In this document: piece by piece, positions 51,915 to 61,452 of the stretch
Layout: each line of letters opens with the position of its first letter
How positions within the stretch are numbered: position 1 is the first letter of the stretch
DNA from: Microbulbifer pacificus
GTDB taxonomy: Bacteria > Pseudomonadota > Gammaproteobacteria > Pseudomonadales > Cellvibrionaceae
Assembly: GCF_033723955.1 (NCBI RefSeq)
Contig: NZ_CP137555.1
Coordinates: 124,001 to 188,000, forward strand
DNA length: 64,000 bases
Direction of reading: 5' to 3'
Position numbers and translations under genes: made by a program
The notes under the pieces: model-generated
The model's input: the letters and a program-made list of their open reading frames with translations, nothing else
Databases searched by the model: none
Told to the model about the DNA's origin: nothing

Positions 51915-54287
51915 TCAGAAACGGTAGTCGAGGCTGATTCCCGCCACACGTCCGCGAGACGGGTCGGTCTGGGTGGCCGGCAGGTTGTAATCTGCTGCCG
52001 CGTAGCCCCAGTGGTAATACTCCTCACCGGTCAGGTTTTCCACGTAAACACCGGCGGTCCAGTTTTCGCTGGGCGCGGTGAGCGAAGCACGCAGATTAAC
52101 CAGTCCGCGGCTCGCCAGCTTCACCTCTTCGGTGTTTTCCAGGTCGGCGAACTGCTCACCGGTATAGGTGTACTCACCGGAAAGGGCCAGGCTGCCGAAG
52201 CCCACATCGGTGGTGTAGGTCAGCACGGTTGCCGAGGAAAACTCCGGAGAGAATGCCATCTGGTTGCCGTCGCACTCCTCGCACAACTCTTCCGGCGCAC
52301 CGGTGAACTCGGTATCGAGCCAGGCGAGCCCCATGTACAGATCCAGATTGTCGGTAATCAGCCAGCGGGCATCCACTTCTAGACCCTGCCCTTCACTTTC
52401 ACCCACGTTGCGGGTTACCGCCGCGGCGCCAATGAAGAAGGCCTGCTGCAGGTCGTCGTAGGTGTACTGGAATGCGGCCGCGTTGATGTGCAGGCGGTTG
52501 TCCAGCAGACGGGCCTTCACACCCAGCTCATAGGACAGAACCTGCTCTTCATCAAAGCTGTTGGGCTCACCGGTGGAGCTGTCGACGGTCCACTCATACT
52601 CTTCCAGCCAGGCATCCGGATCTTCGGCATAGGCCGCATCATTGATGCGGTAGGTCAGGTAATCGAAACCGCCGGACTTGTAACCGGTAGCCACACTGGC
52701 GTAAGCGGTAACGGAATCGGAGAAATCGTGGTTCAGCGTGGCGCGACCGGAAATGTTGCTCCAGGTCTTGTCGCCGGTAATCGGACCATCGGTAAACATG
52801 GCCTGGTAGTTCCAGCCCGCGGTCCAGGTGTCCGGCCACGGGGAGTCCACGGTGTATTTCTTCTGGTCTTCGGTATAGCGCACACCGAGGCCGAGGCTGG
52901 TGGACTCGGTCAGGTCAAAGGTGGTGTTCGCAAATACGCCCCAGCCGCTGAATTCACCGCGGGTGTATGCCTCCTCTACAGACATGCCGTCGGGCACTAC
53001 CACGCCACCGGGAATGGCCATGCCCGCAGTGGGCGCGTATTCCCAGGTTTCGCCACCGGTCCAGAAGGCATCATCCATCTCATCGGGGAATACTATGGCG
53101 AGCTCGTCACAGGTCATGGACGAGTTCACGCCGAGCTCGTAGTCCACTTCCATGGCACCGGCGCAGATGAAGTCCTCGGAGTCGACACCGGCAAAGTATG
53201 CGTCCAGATCTTCCTGGTAGTAGCTGGCACCCAGCACCCAGTTGAACGGGCCGGAATTGTTGGAGGTCAGGCGGAATTCCTGGCTGAAGAACTCCCCGGA
53301 CTGATCCCGCACAAAGGTGTCGATGGACTGCCCAGTGCCGTCGAAATCTTCTACATAGGTGTAATTATGGGTCTTGTAACCGGTGATCGAGCTGAAGGTC
53401 ACATCACCCATCTCGCGCTCGATGTTGAGAATCGCATCGGCGATTTCAGCTTGGTCGGTACCCTGCTGATCGTTGTAGACCTGATCGTAATCGCCCTCGG
53501 TGCCGAGAGCGCGGTAGATGGTACCGTCGCTGATGCGGTCTTCGTACTGTGCCAACAGGGTGATAGTGGTGCCTTCAATACCCTCGTACACACCGGTAAA
53601 GCGCATGGCATCTGCCTCGCTGGCACCCAGGTTGCGACCGCCAGCGAGGTTTTTCACATGACCGTCTTCTTCCTGGTGAATACCAGAAATACGCACTGCA
53701 AAATCTTCGCTTACCGGCATATCCACCGCGCCTTCGACGTTCAGGCGGCCGTATTCACCGGCATTTACCGAGATCTCGCTGCCAAATACATCCCCGGGCT
53801 TGCGGGAAGTCATGGAAATTGCACCGGAGGCGGTATTGCGGCCAAACAGGGTACCCTGCGGCCCTTTTACGATTTCCACACGATCCATGTCGAACATGGT
53901 CGGGGTGGCGCCAGTGCGGCTCTGGTAAACGCCATCGAGGAACACGCCCAGCGCCGGGTCACTGCCGGTACCGAAGCTGTTGTTGTTCACACCGCGTACG
54001 GACACGGAATCGAAGAAGGAATCCGTGGTATCGCCGGAAATACCGGGGGTGATCGCGAACAGGTCCTTGAAGTCGCTGAGGTTGGAATTTTTGAGGGTCT
54101 CGCCAGAAAAGGCACTGACGGACATCGGCACATCTTTCAGGGACTCGGCACGCATCTGCGCGGTGACGGTCACCTCTTCGATCTCCGGAGCAGCGATGGC
54201 GCCGCTCGTGATAGTAAATACAACGGCACCAATGGTAGAGGCCAGGATATGTTTTTTGCCTGCAAACGGTTGATCTGACTGCGTCAT
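51915..54287 (-). CDS. TonB-dependent outer-membrane receptor
   Basis: A 790-residue receptor with a signal peptide (1-33), a TonB-box-like EIEEVTVTA at about 34-42, a plug domain (about 45-160, with RVEIVKGPQGTLFGRNTASG) and a beta-barrel ending in the C-terminal phenylalanine (SLDYRF). An extracellular loop contains CEECDG and another pair of cysteines. The substrate is unknown; no iron or vitamin B12 signature is evident. The ATG at 54287 has GGGGAG upstream. Its promoter region carries a 19-bp element that also occurs twice in front of puuB/puuA. Confidence 0.92.
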   Translation of the reverse strand: MTQSDQPFAGKKHILASTIGAVVFTITSGAIAAPEIEEVTVTAQMRAESLKDVPMSVSAFSGETLKNSNLSDFKDLFAITPGISGDTTDSFFDSVSVRGVNNNSFGTGSDPALGVFLDGVYQSRTGATPTMFDMDRVEIVKGPQGTLFGRNTASGAISMTSRKPGDVFGSEISVNAGEYGRLNVEGAVDMPVSEDFAVRISGIHQEEDGHVKNLAGGRNLGASEADAMRFTGVYEGIEGTTITLLAQYEDRISDGTIYRALGTEGDYDQVYNDQQGTDQAEIADAILNIEREMGDVTFSSITGYKTHNYTYVEDFDGTGQSIDTFVRDQSGEFFSQEFRLTSNNSGPFNWVLGASYYQEDLDAYFAGVDSEDFICAGAMEVDYELGVNSSMTCDELAIVFPDEMDDAFWTGGETWEYAPTAGMAIPGGVVVPDGMSVEEAYTRGEFSGWGVFANTTFDLTESTSLGLGVRYTEDQKKYTVDSPWPDTWTAGWNYQAMFTDGPITGDKTWSNISGRATLNHDFSDSVTAYASVATGYKSGGFDYLTYRINDAAYAEDPDAWLEEYEWTVDSSTGEPNSFDEEQVLSYELGVKARLLDNRLHINAAAFQYTYDDLQQAFFIGAAAVTRNVGESEGQGLEVDARWLITDNLDLYMGLAWLDTEFTGAPEELCEECDGNQMAFSPEFSSATVLTYTTDVGFGSLALSGEYTYTGEQFADLENTEEVKLASRGLVNLRASLTAPSENWTAGVYVENLTGEEYYHWGYAAADYNLPATQTDPSRGRVAGISLDYRF

Positions 54288-54383
54288 CGTTACTCCCCGT
54301 GGGTTATTTTTGTTCGGGTTTCTGCCCATTCATTACCACTTAGGACGGACCCGGAGATTGAACTGACCGGCCTGTTATCCCAC

Positions 54384-54402
54384 AAACCGAACAAATATTC
54401 AA
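54384..54402 (+). promoter_or_regulatory. Candidate operator upstream of the TonB receptor gene
   Basis: AAACCGAACAAATATTCAA differs at three positions from the left arm of the palindrome at 55843-55886. It lies about 97 bp upstream of the receptor start codon. Confidence 0.5.
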
Positions 54403-54465
54403 TTTTTGGCCCCACTAAAAAACCTTCAGTCGAAGACGCAGCAGTTTCATAGCGGAAGCCACCAA

Positions 54466-55773
54466 TTACCGGCCCAGCTTGTCCTTCAAGCTGTAATAGA
54501 GCATTCCCGCTACCAGCCCAGGCCAACGCAACAGTGTTCCACCGGGGAAGCTGGGCGTTGGAATGCGCGCCAATATATCAAACCTTTCCTCGGTGCCGGC
54601 AAGCACTTCTGCGAGTATTTTCCCGGCGAAGGTAGCCGTCGGAACGCCGTGCCCCGAATAGCCCTGGCTGTAGTACACATTCGGCTCAAGCCGGCCGATG
54701 CTGGGCATTCTGTTCAGGGTGATGGCGAGCGTGCCCCCCCAGCCAAAATCGATGCGGGTATCTGCGAGTTGCGGATAGATTTCCAGCATGTACTTGCGCA
54801 CGAAAGCGCGAATGTCCTGAGGGAATCGGGAGGAGTAATTCTCTCCCCCACCGAAGACCAAGCGGTTGTCACCGGAGAGTTTCCAGTAATTGATGACAAA
54901 CAGCGTGTCCTGGAGCGCGTAGTCGTTTGCGATCAGCTCCCGCGCAAGCTCCTGCGGAAGCGGCTCGGTCGCCAGCACAAAGTTATTGATAGGCATGATG
55001 CGCCCCGCCATCCTCGGTTCCAGGCCGCCGAGATAGCCATTACAGGCAAGCACTACATTGCGGGCGCGCACACTGCCCCTCGCGGTATTCACAATACAGG
55101 GATTGCCACCGTGATAGCTGGTGACCCGACTGTGTTCAAAAAACTGCACCCCGGCTTTTTCTGCCGCTGCGGCGAGCCCCAGCGCGTAATTGAGTGGATG
55201 CAGATGCAGAGACCCGCTATCCACCTGACCACCGTAAAATCGCTCGGAGCCCACCAGTGACCGCACCTCGTCGCGCTCGGCATAGCGCATTTTGTCGTAG
55301 CCGTAGCGCTGGTTCAGCACTTCCACTTCTTCCTTCAGCCAGGCGTCGTGACTGGGCTTTGCCGCCAGGTGCATGATGCCGCGCTTGAGATCGCACTGGA
55401 TGTTGTGCTTGTGGATCAGATCCTCTACCAGCTGCACCGCTTCAAGCCCCATATCCCAAAGGACTTTGGCGGTATCGACGCCGAGCATTTTCTCCAGGTC
55501 TTCCTGGCCTTTGCGCTGGCCCACGCCAACGTGGCCGCCGTTGCGGCCAGAAGCGCCCCAGGCGATGCGCTCAGCCTCAAGCACTACCACCTTGAAACCG
55601 CGCTCGGCGAGATGCAGCGCGGTCGAGAGCCCGGTATAACCCGCACCAATAACGCACACGTCAGCCTCAACCACTCCCTCGAGTGCGTCGTATGCCGGCG
55701 TATCATTGGCGCTTGCGGCGTAATAGGAATCGGTGTGGCCGAGCAGCTTGGTAACAGTTCCACTGACTGGCAT
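54466..55773 (-). CDS. puuB: FAD-dependent gamma-glutamylputrescine oxidase-like protein
   Basis: A 435-residue DAO-family oxidase. The dinucleotide-binding motif is VIGAGYTGLSTALHLAERG near residues 39-57, and ASGRNGG marks the FAD site. The C-terminal WGGTLAITLNRMPSIG is typical of PuuB/OrdL proteins that oxidise gamma-glutamylputrescine. The start is ATG at 55773 with GGAGA upstream. It is divergent from the puuA-like gene, which supports the assignment; sarcosine-oxidase-like activity is the alternative. Confidence 0.82.
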   Translation of the reverse strand: MPVSGTVTKLLGHTDSYYAASANDTPAYDALEGVVEADVCVIGAGYTGLSTALHLAERGFKVVVLEAERIAWGASGRNGGHVGVGQRKGQEDLEKMLGVDTAKVLWDMGLEAVQLVEDLIHKHNIQCDLKRGIMHLAAKPSHDAWLKEEVEVLNQRYGYDKMRYAERDEVRSLVGSERFYGGQVDSGSLHLHPLNYALGLAAAAEKAGVQFFEHSRVTSYHGGNPCIVNTARGSVRARNVVLACNGYLGGLEPRMAGRIMPINNFVLATEPLPQELARELIANDYALQDTLFVINYWKLSGDNRLVFGGGENYSSRFPQDIRAFVRKYMLEIYPQLADTRIDFGWGGTLAITLNRMPSIGRLEPNVYYSQGYSGHGVPTATFAGKILAEVLAGTEERFDILARIPTPSFPGGTLLRWPGLVAGMLYYSLKDKLGR

Positions 55774-55842
55774 GTTTGAATCTCCGAAAACAGGCTGGTC
55801 CGCTCCGGTTTTGCATCCGGAATCTATAGAGCGCCCGAAACA

Positions 55843-55886
55843 AAACCGAATCATTATTCAAAATTTATTGAATGATAATTCGGTTT
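55843..55886. promoter_or_regulatory. Long inverted repeat between puuB and puuA, candidate operator
   Basis: AAACCGAATCATTATTCAA (55843-55861) and the reverse complement of 55868-55886 (AAACCGAATTATCATTCAA) agree at 17 of 19 positions, with a six-base spacer. The same element occurs once at 54384-54402. It lies 70-113 bp upstream of puuB and 145-188 bp upstream of puuA. It does not resemble the E. coli PuuR site. Confidence 0.65.
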
Positions 55887-56030
55887 TTTGCCATAATCAA
55901 AGCCCACGTGCCGGAATACCGACAATCTTCACGAGCCGTGGCCCCGCCCTGCACCTGCCTGGGTCGCCGAGGCGGGATATATACTAATGAACCCCAATCG
56001 GGGAAAAGCCTTTCATCATCAAGGTGTAAC

Positions 56031-57365
56031 ATGGACAAGATTACCCAGTGGCTCGCAGAACACTCAATTTCCGAGGTCGAGTGCCTGGTACCGGACATGG
56101 CCGGAAACGCGCGGGGTAAATTTACCCCCACCTCCAAATTTCTCACCCAGGACAGCCGACTGCCGGAGAGTATCCTGGTGCAGACTGTTACCGGCGACTA
56201 CGTCGACGAACACAATGAACTGGTGGACCCGGCAGATACCGACATGCTGCTGGAACCAGACCCCGGAACCATCCGGCTGAACCCTTGGGCCAACGAGCCC
56301 ACTGCGCAGATCATTCACGACTGCTACACCCGCGACGGCAAGCTCCACCCTATTGCCACCCGCAATATTCTCAGGTTCGTACTCGACAAATACGCCGAAC
56401 AGGGCTGGCAACCGGTGGTTGCCCCGGAAGTGGAGTTCTACCTGGTCAAACGCAATCTCGACCCGGATGAAAAACTTTCCGCTCCGGTCGGCCGCTCCGG
56501 GCGCACCGAGAAAACCCGGCAGTCCTACAGCATCGACGCCGCCAACGAGTACGAGGCGATCATCGAGGACATGTACGATTTCTGTGAAGCCCAGGGGCTC
56601 GATGTGGACACCCTGATTCATGAATCCGGCACCGCGCAGATGGAAATCAACTTCCTGCACGGGGATCCCCTGAATCTCGCCGACCAGGTGTTTACCTTCA
56701 AGCGCACCGTGCGCGAAACCGCGCTGCGCCACGGCATTTACGCCACCTTTATGGCAAAGCCGATGGAAGACGAACCCGGTAGCGCACTGCACCTGCACCA
56801 GAGCGTTCTGGACATCAAAACCGGCAAGAATATCTTTGTCGATGACGATGGCAATGAGACCGAACTGTTCAAGCACTTTATCGGCGGCACACAGGAATTT
56901 ACCCCGGGCTTTATCACCTTTTTCGCCCCCAACGTGAATTCCTATCGTCGATTCACCCCGGAGATGGCGGCACCGACCAGCCTGCACTGGGGCTACGAGA
57001 ATCGCACCACCGGCCTGCGCGTTCCCGACAGTGCCCCCCAGGCAAAACGTCTGGAAAACCGCTTCCCCGGTGCCGACTGCAACCCGTATCTGGCGATTGC
57101 CGCATCCCTCGCCTGCGGTTTTCTCGGCATGATGAAAAAGGTCAAACCGAGCGAACCCTACCAGGGCAGCTGCGCGTCCGAACCCATCACCCTGCCCCGC
57201 ACCCAGGAACACGCACTGAACCTGCTGGCCGAGTGCCCCGAGGCGGCGGAAATGTTTGGCGAAAAGTTCGTGCGCGCCTGGGCGGCGATCAAACGCGACG
57301 AGTACGAAGAGTTCAACCGTGTAATCAGCTCATGGGAGCGGGAATATTTGCTGCTGAACGTATAA
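56031..57365 (+). CDS. puuA: Gamma-glutamylputrescine synthetase-like protein (glutamine synthetase family)
   Basis: A 444-residue type I glutamine synthetase homologue. It has beta-Grasp and catalytic domains with APEVEFYLV, the metal/ATP-binding segment GSALHLHQSVLD and SLHWGYENRTTGLRVP. In this family PuuA ligates glutamate to putrescine. True GlnA is unlikely because the regulatory tyrosine adenylylation loop is absent and the partner is a puuB-like gene. Start at ATG 56031 with AAGG six bases upstream. puuC and puuD are not in the window. Confidence 0.85.
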   Translation: MDKITQWLAEHSISEVECLVPDMAGNARGKFTPTSKFLTQDSRLPESILVQTVTGDYVDEHNELVDPADTDMLLEPDPGTIRLNPWANEPTAQIIHDCYTRDGKLHPIATRNILRFVLDKYAEQGWQPVVAPEVEFYLVKRNLDPDEKLSAPVGRSGRTEKTRQSYSIDAANEYEAIIEDMYDFCEAQGLDVDTLIHESGTAQMEINFLHGDPLNLADQVFTFKRTVRETALRHGIYATFMAKPMEDEPGSALHLHQSVLDIKTGKNIFVDDDGNETELFKHFIGGTQEFTPGFITFFAPNVNSYRRFTPEMAAPTSLHWGYENRTTGLRVPDSAPQAKRLENRFPGADCNPYLAIAASLACGFLGMMKKVKPSEPYQGSCASEPITLPRTQEHALNLLAECPEAAEMFGEKFVRAWAAIKRDEYEEFNRVISSWEREYLLLNV

Positions 57366-57379
57366 GTACCACCAAGTAA

Positions 57380-57410
57380 TAAAAAACCCGGCATTGCCGG
57401 GTTTTTTATT
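57380..57410. terminator. Bidirectional terminator between puuA and the AGCS gene
   Basis: AACCCGGCA and TGCCGGGTT form a stem with almost no loop (57385-57402), flanked by an A run and a T run, so it can end both convergent genes. Confidence 0.85.
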
Positions 57411-57427
57411 GGGTTCAATTCCGCGGA

Positions 57428-59098
57428 TTACTTGTGGCTGGGATCTTTCCAGTAATCCTTCACGGTCTCTTTCATTTCTCTTGCCAGCACCGAGATACCG
57501 AACAGGTTCGGCAGTGTCATGAGCACGATCGCCACCGCCGACAGGTTCCAGATGATGGTAGTGTCTTCAATGGCAGCCCAGAAAAAGGCCACGACATACA
57601 CCAACCGATACGGCATTACCGATTTCGGGCCGAACAGGTAAATCATCGAGCGGTCGCCGTAGTAAGACCAGGCGATCGCGGTGGAAAAGGCGAACAGCAA
57701 AATACCCAAAGTAACGATGTAACTGCCGTACTCGCCGAAGAAACCCTTCTGGAAGGCCCGGTTGGTCAGCGCCACGGAGTGCAGCAGGGAGTTACCCCAG
57801 ACTTCCACATTCGGGTTCACCAGACGACCACCATTCACGTTCAGCACACCAGAGAAGTTGTCGTTACCTACCCGGAACTCTACATCTTCCGCCACAGAGC
57901 GGGAGTTGATCACGGTGTATTCACTGCTGTTCAGTGGGCGGCCATCAGCAACCACGATGGTACCGGTATAGGGGCGAACCTCACTGCTGCGGCCACTCAG
58001 GAATCCGAACAACTCCTTAACGTGCGCCTCTTCCTTATCCGAGTAAGTGCCAGCAACCACCATCATGTCCGCGCGCTCGAAGCGATTCATGAACTTCTCG
58101 GTCCACACACCGGAAGACAGGATCACAAGACCGGTGAGAGTACAGATAATCAGCGTGTCGATGAAAGGCTCGAGCAGGGAAACCATGCCCTCGGAAACCG
58201 GCTCATCCGCGCGCGCCGCGGCGTGCGCAATCGGGGCGGAGCCCTGCCCTGCTTCGTTGGAGAACAGGCCGCGGTTTACCCCGCGGTTGAACGCGTAGGC
58301 GAAACTTGCACCGAGGAAGCCGCCCATTGCTGCGCTGCCATTAAACGCGCCGGAAAACACCTCAACAAAGGATGGAATGATGTTCTCGTAGTTGTAGAGG
58401 ATAACCCCCAGTGCGCCGACGATGTACAGCACCGCCATTACCGGCACAATGGTAGAAGTTACCTTGGCGATACGGGTAATACCGCCAATGATCACCAGGC
58501 CGAGAAGAATGGCGAGTACACCACCGGTCAGCATTTTGCTGAGGCCAAAGGTGTCGTACATGGCCTGGGCGATATTGTTCACCTGCGGGAGGCTACCGGT
58601 ACCGAACGAACTGATGACCGTGGCAATGGCAAAGATTACCGCCAGCCACTTCATGTTCAGGCGGCGCTCCATGTAAAACATCGGGCCACCAGCATAGAAG
58701 CCATCGGCAGCCTTGATGCGGTATTTATGCGAGAGAGTTACCTCGACGAACTTGGTCGTCATACCCAGGAATGCAGTCACCCACATCCAAAAGAGTGCGG
58801 CCGGACCGCCGAGGAAAATAGCGAGACCAACGCCGCCGATGTTACCGGTACCTACAGTACCGGAAAGCGCGGTGGCAAGTGCCTGGAAGTGGGAAGTATC
58901 ACCAGGGTCACCTGGCTTGTCGTATTTACCACGCACAATCTTGATGGCGTGGCCGAAATAGCGGATCTGCGGAAACCCTAGGTAAAGGGTAAAGAAGAAG
59001 CCGACCGCCAACAATACATAAGGGAACCAGAACGCCGAACCCAGAAAGCCATCCAGCGTTAACAACAATTGATTGAACGATTCCAAACCAACCCCCAC
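57428..59098 (-). CDS. AGCS-family sodium:alanine/glycine symporter with a large insertion
   Basis: A 556-residue secondary transporter with the AGCS signature [15 protein letters not shown] and [16 protein letters not shown], taking up small amino acids with sodium. Residues about 333-440, between two membrane segments, form a soluble insertion of about 105 residues (from [14 protein letters not shown] to WGNSLLHS) that typical 450-residue members lack. The start is GTG at 59098 or TTG at 59086; neither has a clean ribosome binding site. Confidence 0.9.
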   Translation of the reverse strand: MGVGLESFNQLLLTLDGFLGSAFWFPYVLLAVGFFFTLYLGFPQIRYFGHAIKIVRGKYDKPGDPGDTSHFQALATALSGTVGTGNIGGVGLAIFLGGPAALFWMWVTAFLGMTTKFVEVTLSHKYRIKAADGFYAGGPMFYMERRLNMKWLAVIFAIATVISSFGTGSLPQVNNIAQAMYDTFGLSKMLTGGVLAILLGLVIIGGITRIAKVTSTIVPVMAVLYIVGALGVILYNYENIIPSFVEVFSGAFNGSAAMGGFLGASFAYAFNRGVNRGLFSNEAGQGSAPIAHAAARADEPVSEGMVSLLEPFIDTLIICTLTGLVILSSGVWTEKFMNRFERADMMVVAGTYSDKEEAHVKELFGFLSGRSSEVRPYTGTIVVADGRPLNSSEYTVINSRSVAEDVEFRVGNDNFSGVLNVNGGRLVNPNVEVWGNSLLHSVALTNRAFQKGFFGEYGSYIVTLGILLFAFSTAIAWSYYGDRSMIYLFGPKSVMPYRLVYVVAFFWAAIEDTTIIWNLSAVAIVLMTLPNLFGISVLAREMKETVKDYWKDPSHK

Positions 59099-59373
59099 AA
59101 CCTAATTATTTTGATTGATTTACCAACAAAACGGCAAAAAAACAGGCAATCCCACTTAACAAAAAAAACGGACGCCTCTCAAGTGCCGGGCAGAGTAGCA
59201 GTTTCGTCCGCGCGAGAACAGTAATCCGCCAATCAACAGCAGCATAGTCGTTGTTTCTGCCAAAAATTCAACAAATCGCTAATTTTCTCACCAATATCGA
59301 CAATTCTGTCGTATATCCCTACCACCTGCCGATGGTGCAAATACCCGCAGATAAGGTCAGCGGCGCAAGCCGC

Positions 59374-60405
59374 TCACCCATCCGCCCAGCAGGCACTGAA
59401 ACCCGCCCGCTGGGGAAAAACCCCAAATTGCCCACCGGTATGGACAAATACAATGTGCCTGCAACCGGCGTAATGCCCCTGCTCGATATCCTTCAGCAAC
59501 CCGTGAAACGCTTTCCCCGTATACACCGGATCCAGCAAGATTCCTTCCAATTGCGCAGCAAGCGCGATGGTCTGGTATATCTCTTCGGTGGCGATGCCGT
59601 AACCGGGGCCGATATACTTGTCGTTCACATGAATACGCCGCGAGTCGAATGGAAATTCCTGAGCATAGGCCTCAGCCCACTGCCGCACATCCTCCTGTAT
59701 CTTGTCGATGAAATAGGCTTCATTGTCAGACACGGCATAACCGGTAACCCCTGTGTCCGCGCCTAACATCTGGCAACCCAGCGTCAATCCCGCCTGAGTG
59801 CCGCCGCTGCCGCTGGCACACACCAGCCGGTCGGGCTGAAACCCCACTCGCCGACAGTCTTCGAGCAACTCTTCTGCACACTGCAAATAACCCCAGATTC
59901 CAAGCCCGTCGCTACCTCCAGTGGGGATACACAGCGCACGATTTCCCTGATTCTGGTAAAAGCTCGCCCATTCCTCAAACAGCTCAGGCAATCGACTCAC
60001 GTATTCCCTCAGTGGATAGACGGAAACACGGGCGCCGGCGAGATAGTCCACCAGCAGGTTGCCGTCGGGTATATTCCCGCTAGTCAGTTCGGCCGCACCA
60101 CGAAGAATCAAGTGAGCTTTCATTCCGCACTTGGCCGCGGCAAGCGCCGTGGCCCGGCAATGATTCGACTGCTCACCACCACAGGTAATCAGGGTATTGC
60201 ACCCCCGCACCTTTGCCTCGGCAATAATGTATTCGAGCTTGCGCACCTTGTTGCCGGACATGGCACTCTCGGTGAGGTCATCCCGCTTGATCCAGACCTG
60301 AGGTCCACCGAATGGTGTTGAATAAAGCTCGGTGATCTTGTGTAGCGGTTGCAATGGCGTCGGCAGGTTCGCCAGGTGTTCGCGGGCGGGATATTGGATG
60401 CTCAC
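59374..60405 (-). CDS. PLP-dependent D-cysteine desulfhydrase / ACC deaminase-family enzyme
   Basis: A 343-residue fold-type II PLP enzyme. The catalytic lysine is in MSGNKVRKLEY, with TCGGEQSNHCRATA binding the substrate and ASGSGGTQAGLTLG holding phosphate. Family members desulfhydrate D-cysteine or deaminate ACC; sequence alone does not separate these, but the D-cysteine type is more likely. ATG at 60405. It is co-directional with the AGCS gene, but 275 bp away. Confidence 0.85.
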   Translation of the reverse strand: MSIQYPAREHLANLPTPLQPLHKITELYSTPFGGPQVWIKRDDLTESAMSGNKVRKLEYIIAEAKVRGCNTLITCGGEQSNHCRATALAAAKCGMKAHLILRGAAELTSGNIPDGNLLVDYLAGARVSVYPLREYVSRLPELFEEWASFYQNQGNRALCIPTGGSDGLGIWGYLQCAEELLEDCRRVGFQPDRLVCASGSGGTQAGLTLGCQMLGADTGVTGYAVSDNEAYFIDKIQEDVRQWAEAYAQEFPFDSRRIHVNDKYIGPGYGIATEEIYQTIALAAQLEGILLDPVYTGKAFHGLLKDIEQGHYAGCRHIVFVHTGGQFGVFPQRAGFSACWADG

Positions 60406-60446
60406 GGTCTACTTCCTCTCCTAAGCAATCGGTCCATATTCTGGGC

Positions 60447-60482
60447 ACAAAAAAACCCGGTGGGAAACCGGGTTTTTACTTT
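60447..60482 (-). terminator. Terminator of yajC
   Basis: AAACCCGGT (60453-60461) pairs with ACCGGGTTT (60467-60475) across a five-base loop; the minus strand continues with a T run, 56 bp past the yajC stop. Confidence 0.85.
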
Positions 60483-60537
60483 TCGCTCTAAATTCCCCAG
60501 CAAGTCACTGATACATGACATGGACGGGATCGGGCGA

Positions 60538-60870
60538 TCAGATATTTTTGATGGTGCCTTTCGGCAGTACCGCGTGTACCGCAACTTTCTGGAACTTCAG
60601 CTTCATATTGTCAGCCACTTCCAGAATCAGGTAATCGTCGTCTACTTTTTCAACGCGACCCAGCATACCGCTGGTCATTACCACTTCATCGCCCTTCTTG
60701 AGCGCGCCGACCAGTTCCTGGTGTTCTTTCTGACGCTTGCGCTGCGGACGAATAATAAACAACCACATGAACACAAACAGACCAGCAAACATCAGCAGGG
60801 TTACCAGTGGGTTACCCTGAGGAGCCGGTGCGGCCTCTTGCGCCATAGCGGCAGGAATAAAGAAATCCAT
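60538..60870 (-). CDS. yajC: Preprotein translocase subunit YajC
   Basis: YajC is a small single-pass protein that joins SecDF and SecYEG. The 110-residue product has the membrane segment NPLVTLLMFAGLFVFMWLFIIRPQRKRQ and the cytosolic domain beginning KKGDEVVMTSGMLG. Length is typical. It is isolated here: it is usually found between tgt and secD, neither of which is nearby, so this could be a rearranged or second copy. Confidence 0.9.
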   Translation of the reverse strand: MDFFIPAAMAQEAAPAPQGNPLVTLLMFAGLFVFMWLFIIRPQRKRQKEHQELVGALKKGDEVVMTSGMLGRVEKVDDDYLILEVADNMKLKFQKVAVHAVLPKGTIKNI

Positions 60871-60939
60871 GTTCCAAACCTCGATAGAGTCAGTCTTAAA
60901 TTCTGGGGGCCAACTCTAACGGCTTTGTCAAAATGAGGC

Positions 60940-60976
60940 AATCCAGAGCACCGGCGACAAACCGGAGCACTGGATT
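60940..60976 (-). terminator. Hairpin after the AraC-family gene
   Basis: Fifteen-base arms (60940-60954 and 60962-60976) pair with two mismatches around a seven-base loop, 30-66 bp past the stop of the regulator. On the minus strand TTTTGACA follows, so it may be a terminator. Confidence 0.5.
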
Positions 60977-61005
60977 ACGTGATGCGAGGTTTCTGTAGAA
61001 ATTTC

Positions 61006-61452
61006 TCAGAATCTTTGACGAACCTGACGGCGATACCCCGTGGGGGACATCCCGGTCCAGCGCTTGAAAGCACTGGTAAAACTGGTTCTGTCGGAGAAAT
61101 CGAGAATGCGCGAAATACCATCCACGCTCAGTGCGGTATCCTTCAGGAAGTGCACCGCATGACGGAAACGCACGTGATCACGCAGAGAGGCGAAACTCAG
61201 GTTATGCTCCTGCAAACGACGTTGCAGGGTCCGGGTAGACATACTGAGGTCAGAAGCTACGGGTCGAATTGCCAGAGATGCCTTTCCAATCCGTTGTTCA
61301 AGCACGTCGATTACTCGGGCGGCGATACCGAAGCTGGTAGCTTCCGGCGGCGCCAGCAACTGGTCAAGAATGTTCGGGTCACCGGACAGTCTTGCCTGCT
61401 GCAAGGGTTTGTCTTCTGAGAGCGAAGCTTGGTCTGGCTGAATATGGTTCAT
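61006..61452 (-). CDS. Short AraC-family transcriptional regulator
   Basis: A 148-residue protein whose C-terminal 90 residues form the double AraC helix-turn-helix (LSMSTRTLQRRLQEHNLSF, then SRILDFSDRTSFTSAFKRWTG). Only about 55 residues precede it, so it lacks the usual effector-binding domain of 250-340-residue members. A strong AAGGAG ribosome binding site seven bases before the ATG shows this is the natural start, not a truncation of the frame. Targets are unknown. Confidence 0.85.
   Translation of the reverse strand: MNHIQPDQASLSEDKPLQQARLSGDPNILDQLLAPPEATSFGIAARVIDVLEQRIGKASLAIRPVASDLSMSTRTLQRRLQEHNLSFASLRDHVRFRHAVHFLKDTALSVDGISRILDFSDRTSFTSAFKRWTGMSPTGYRRQVRQRF

Noticed and set aside
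57411..57424. GGGTTCAATTCC after puuA, resembling the T-arm of a tRNA
   Set aside because: It directly follows a terminator T run and there is no acceptor stem or anticodon arm around it.
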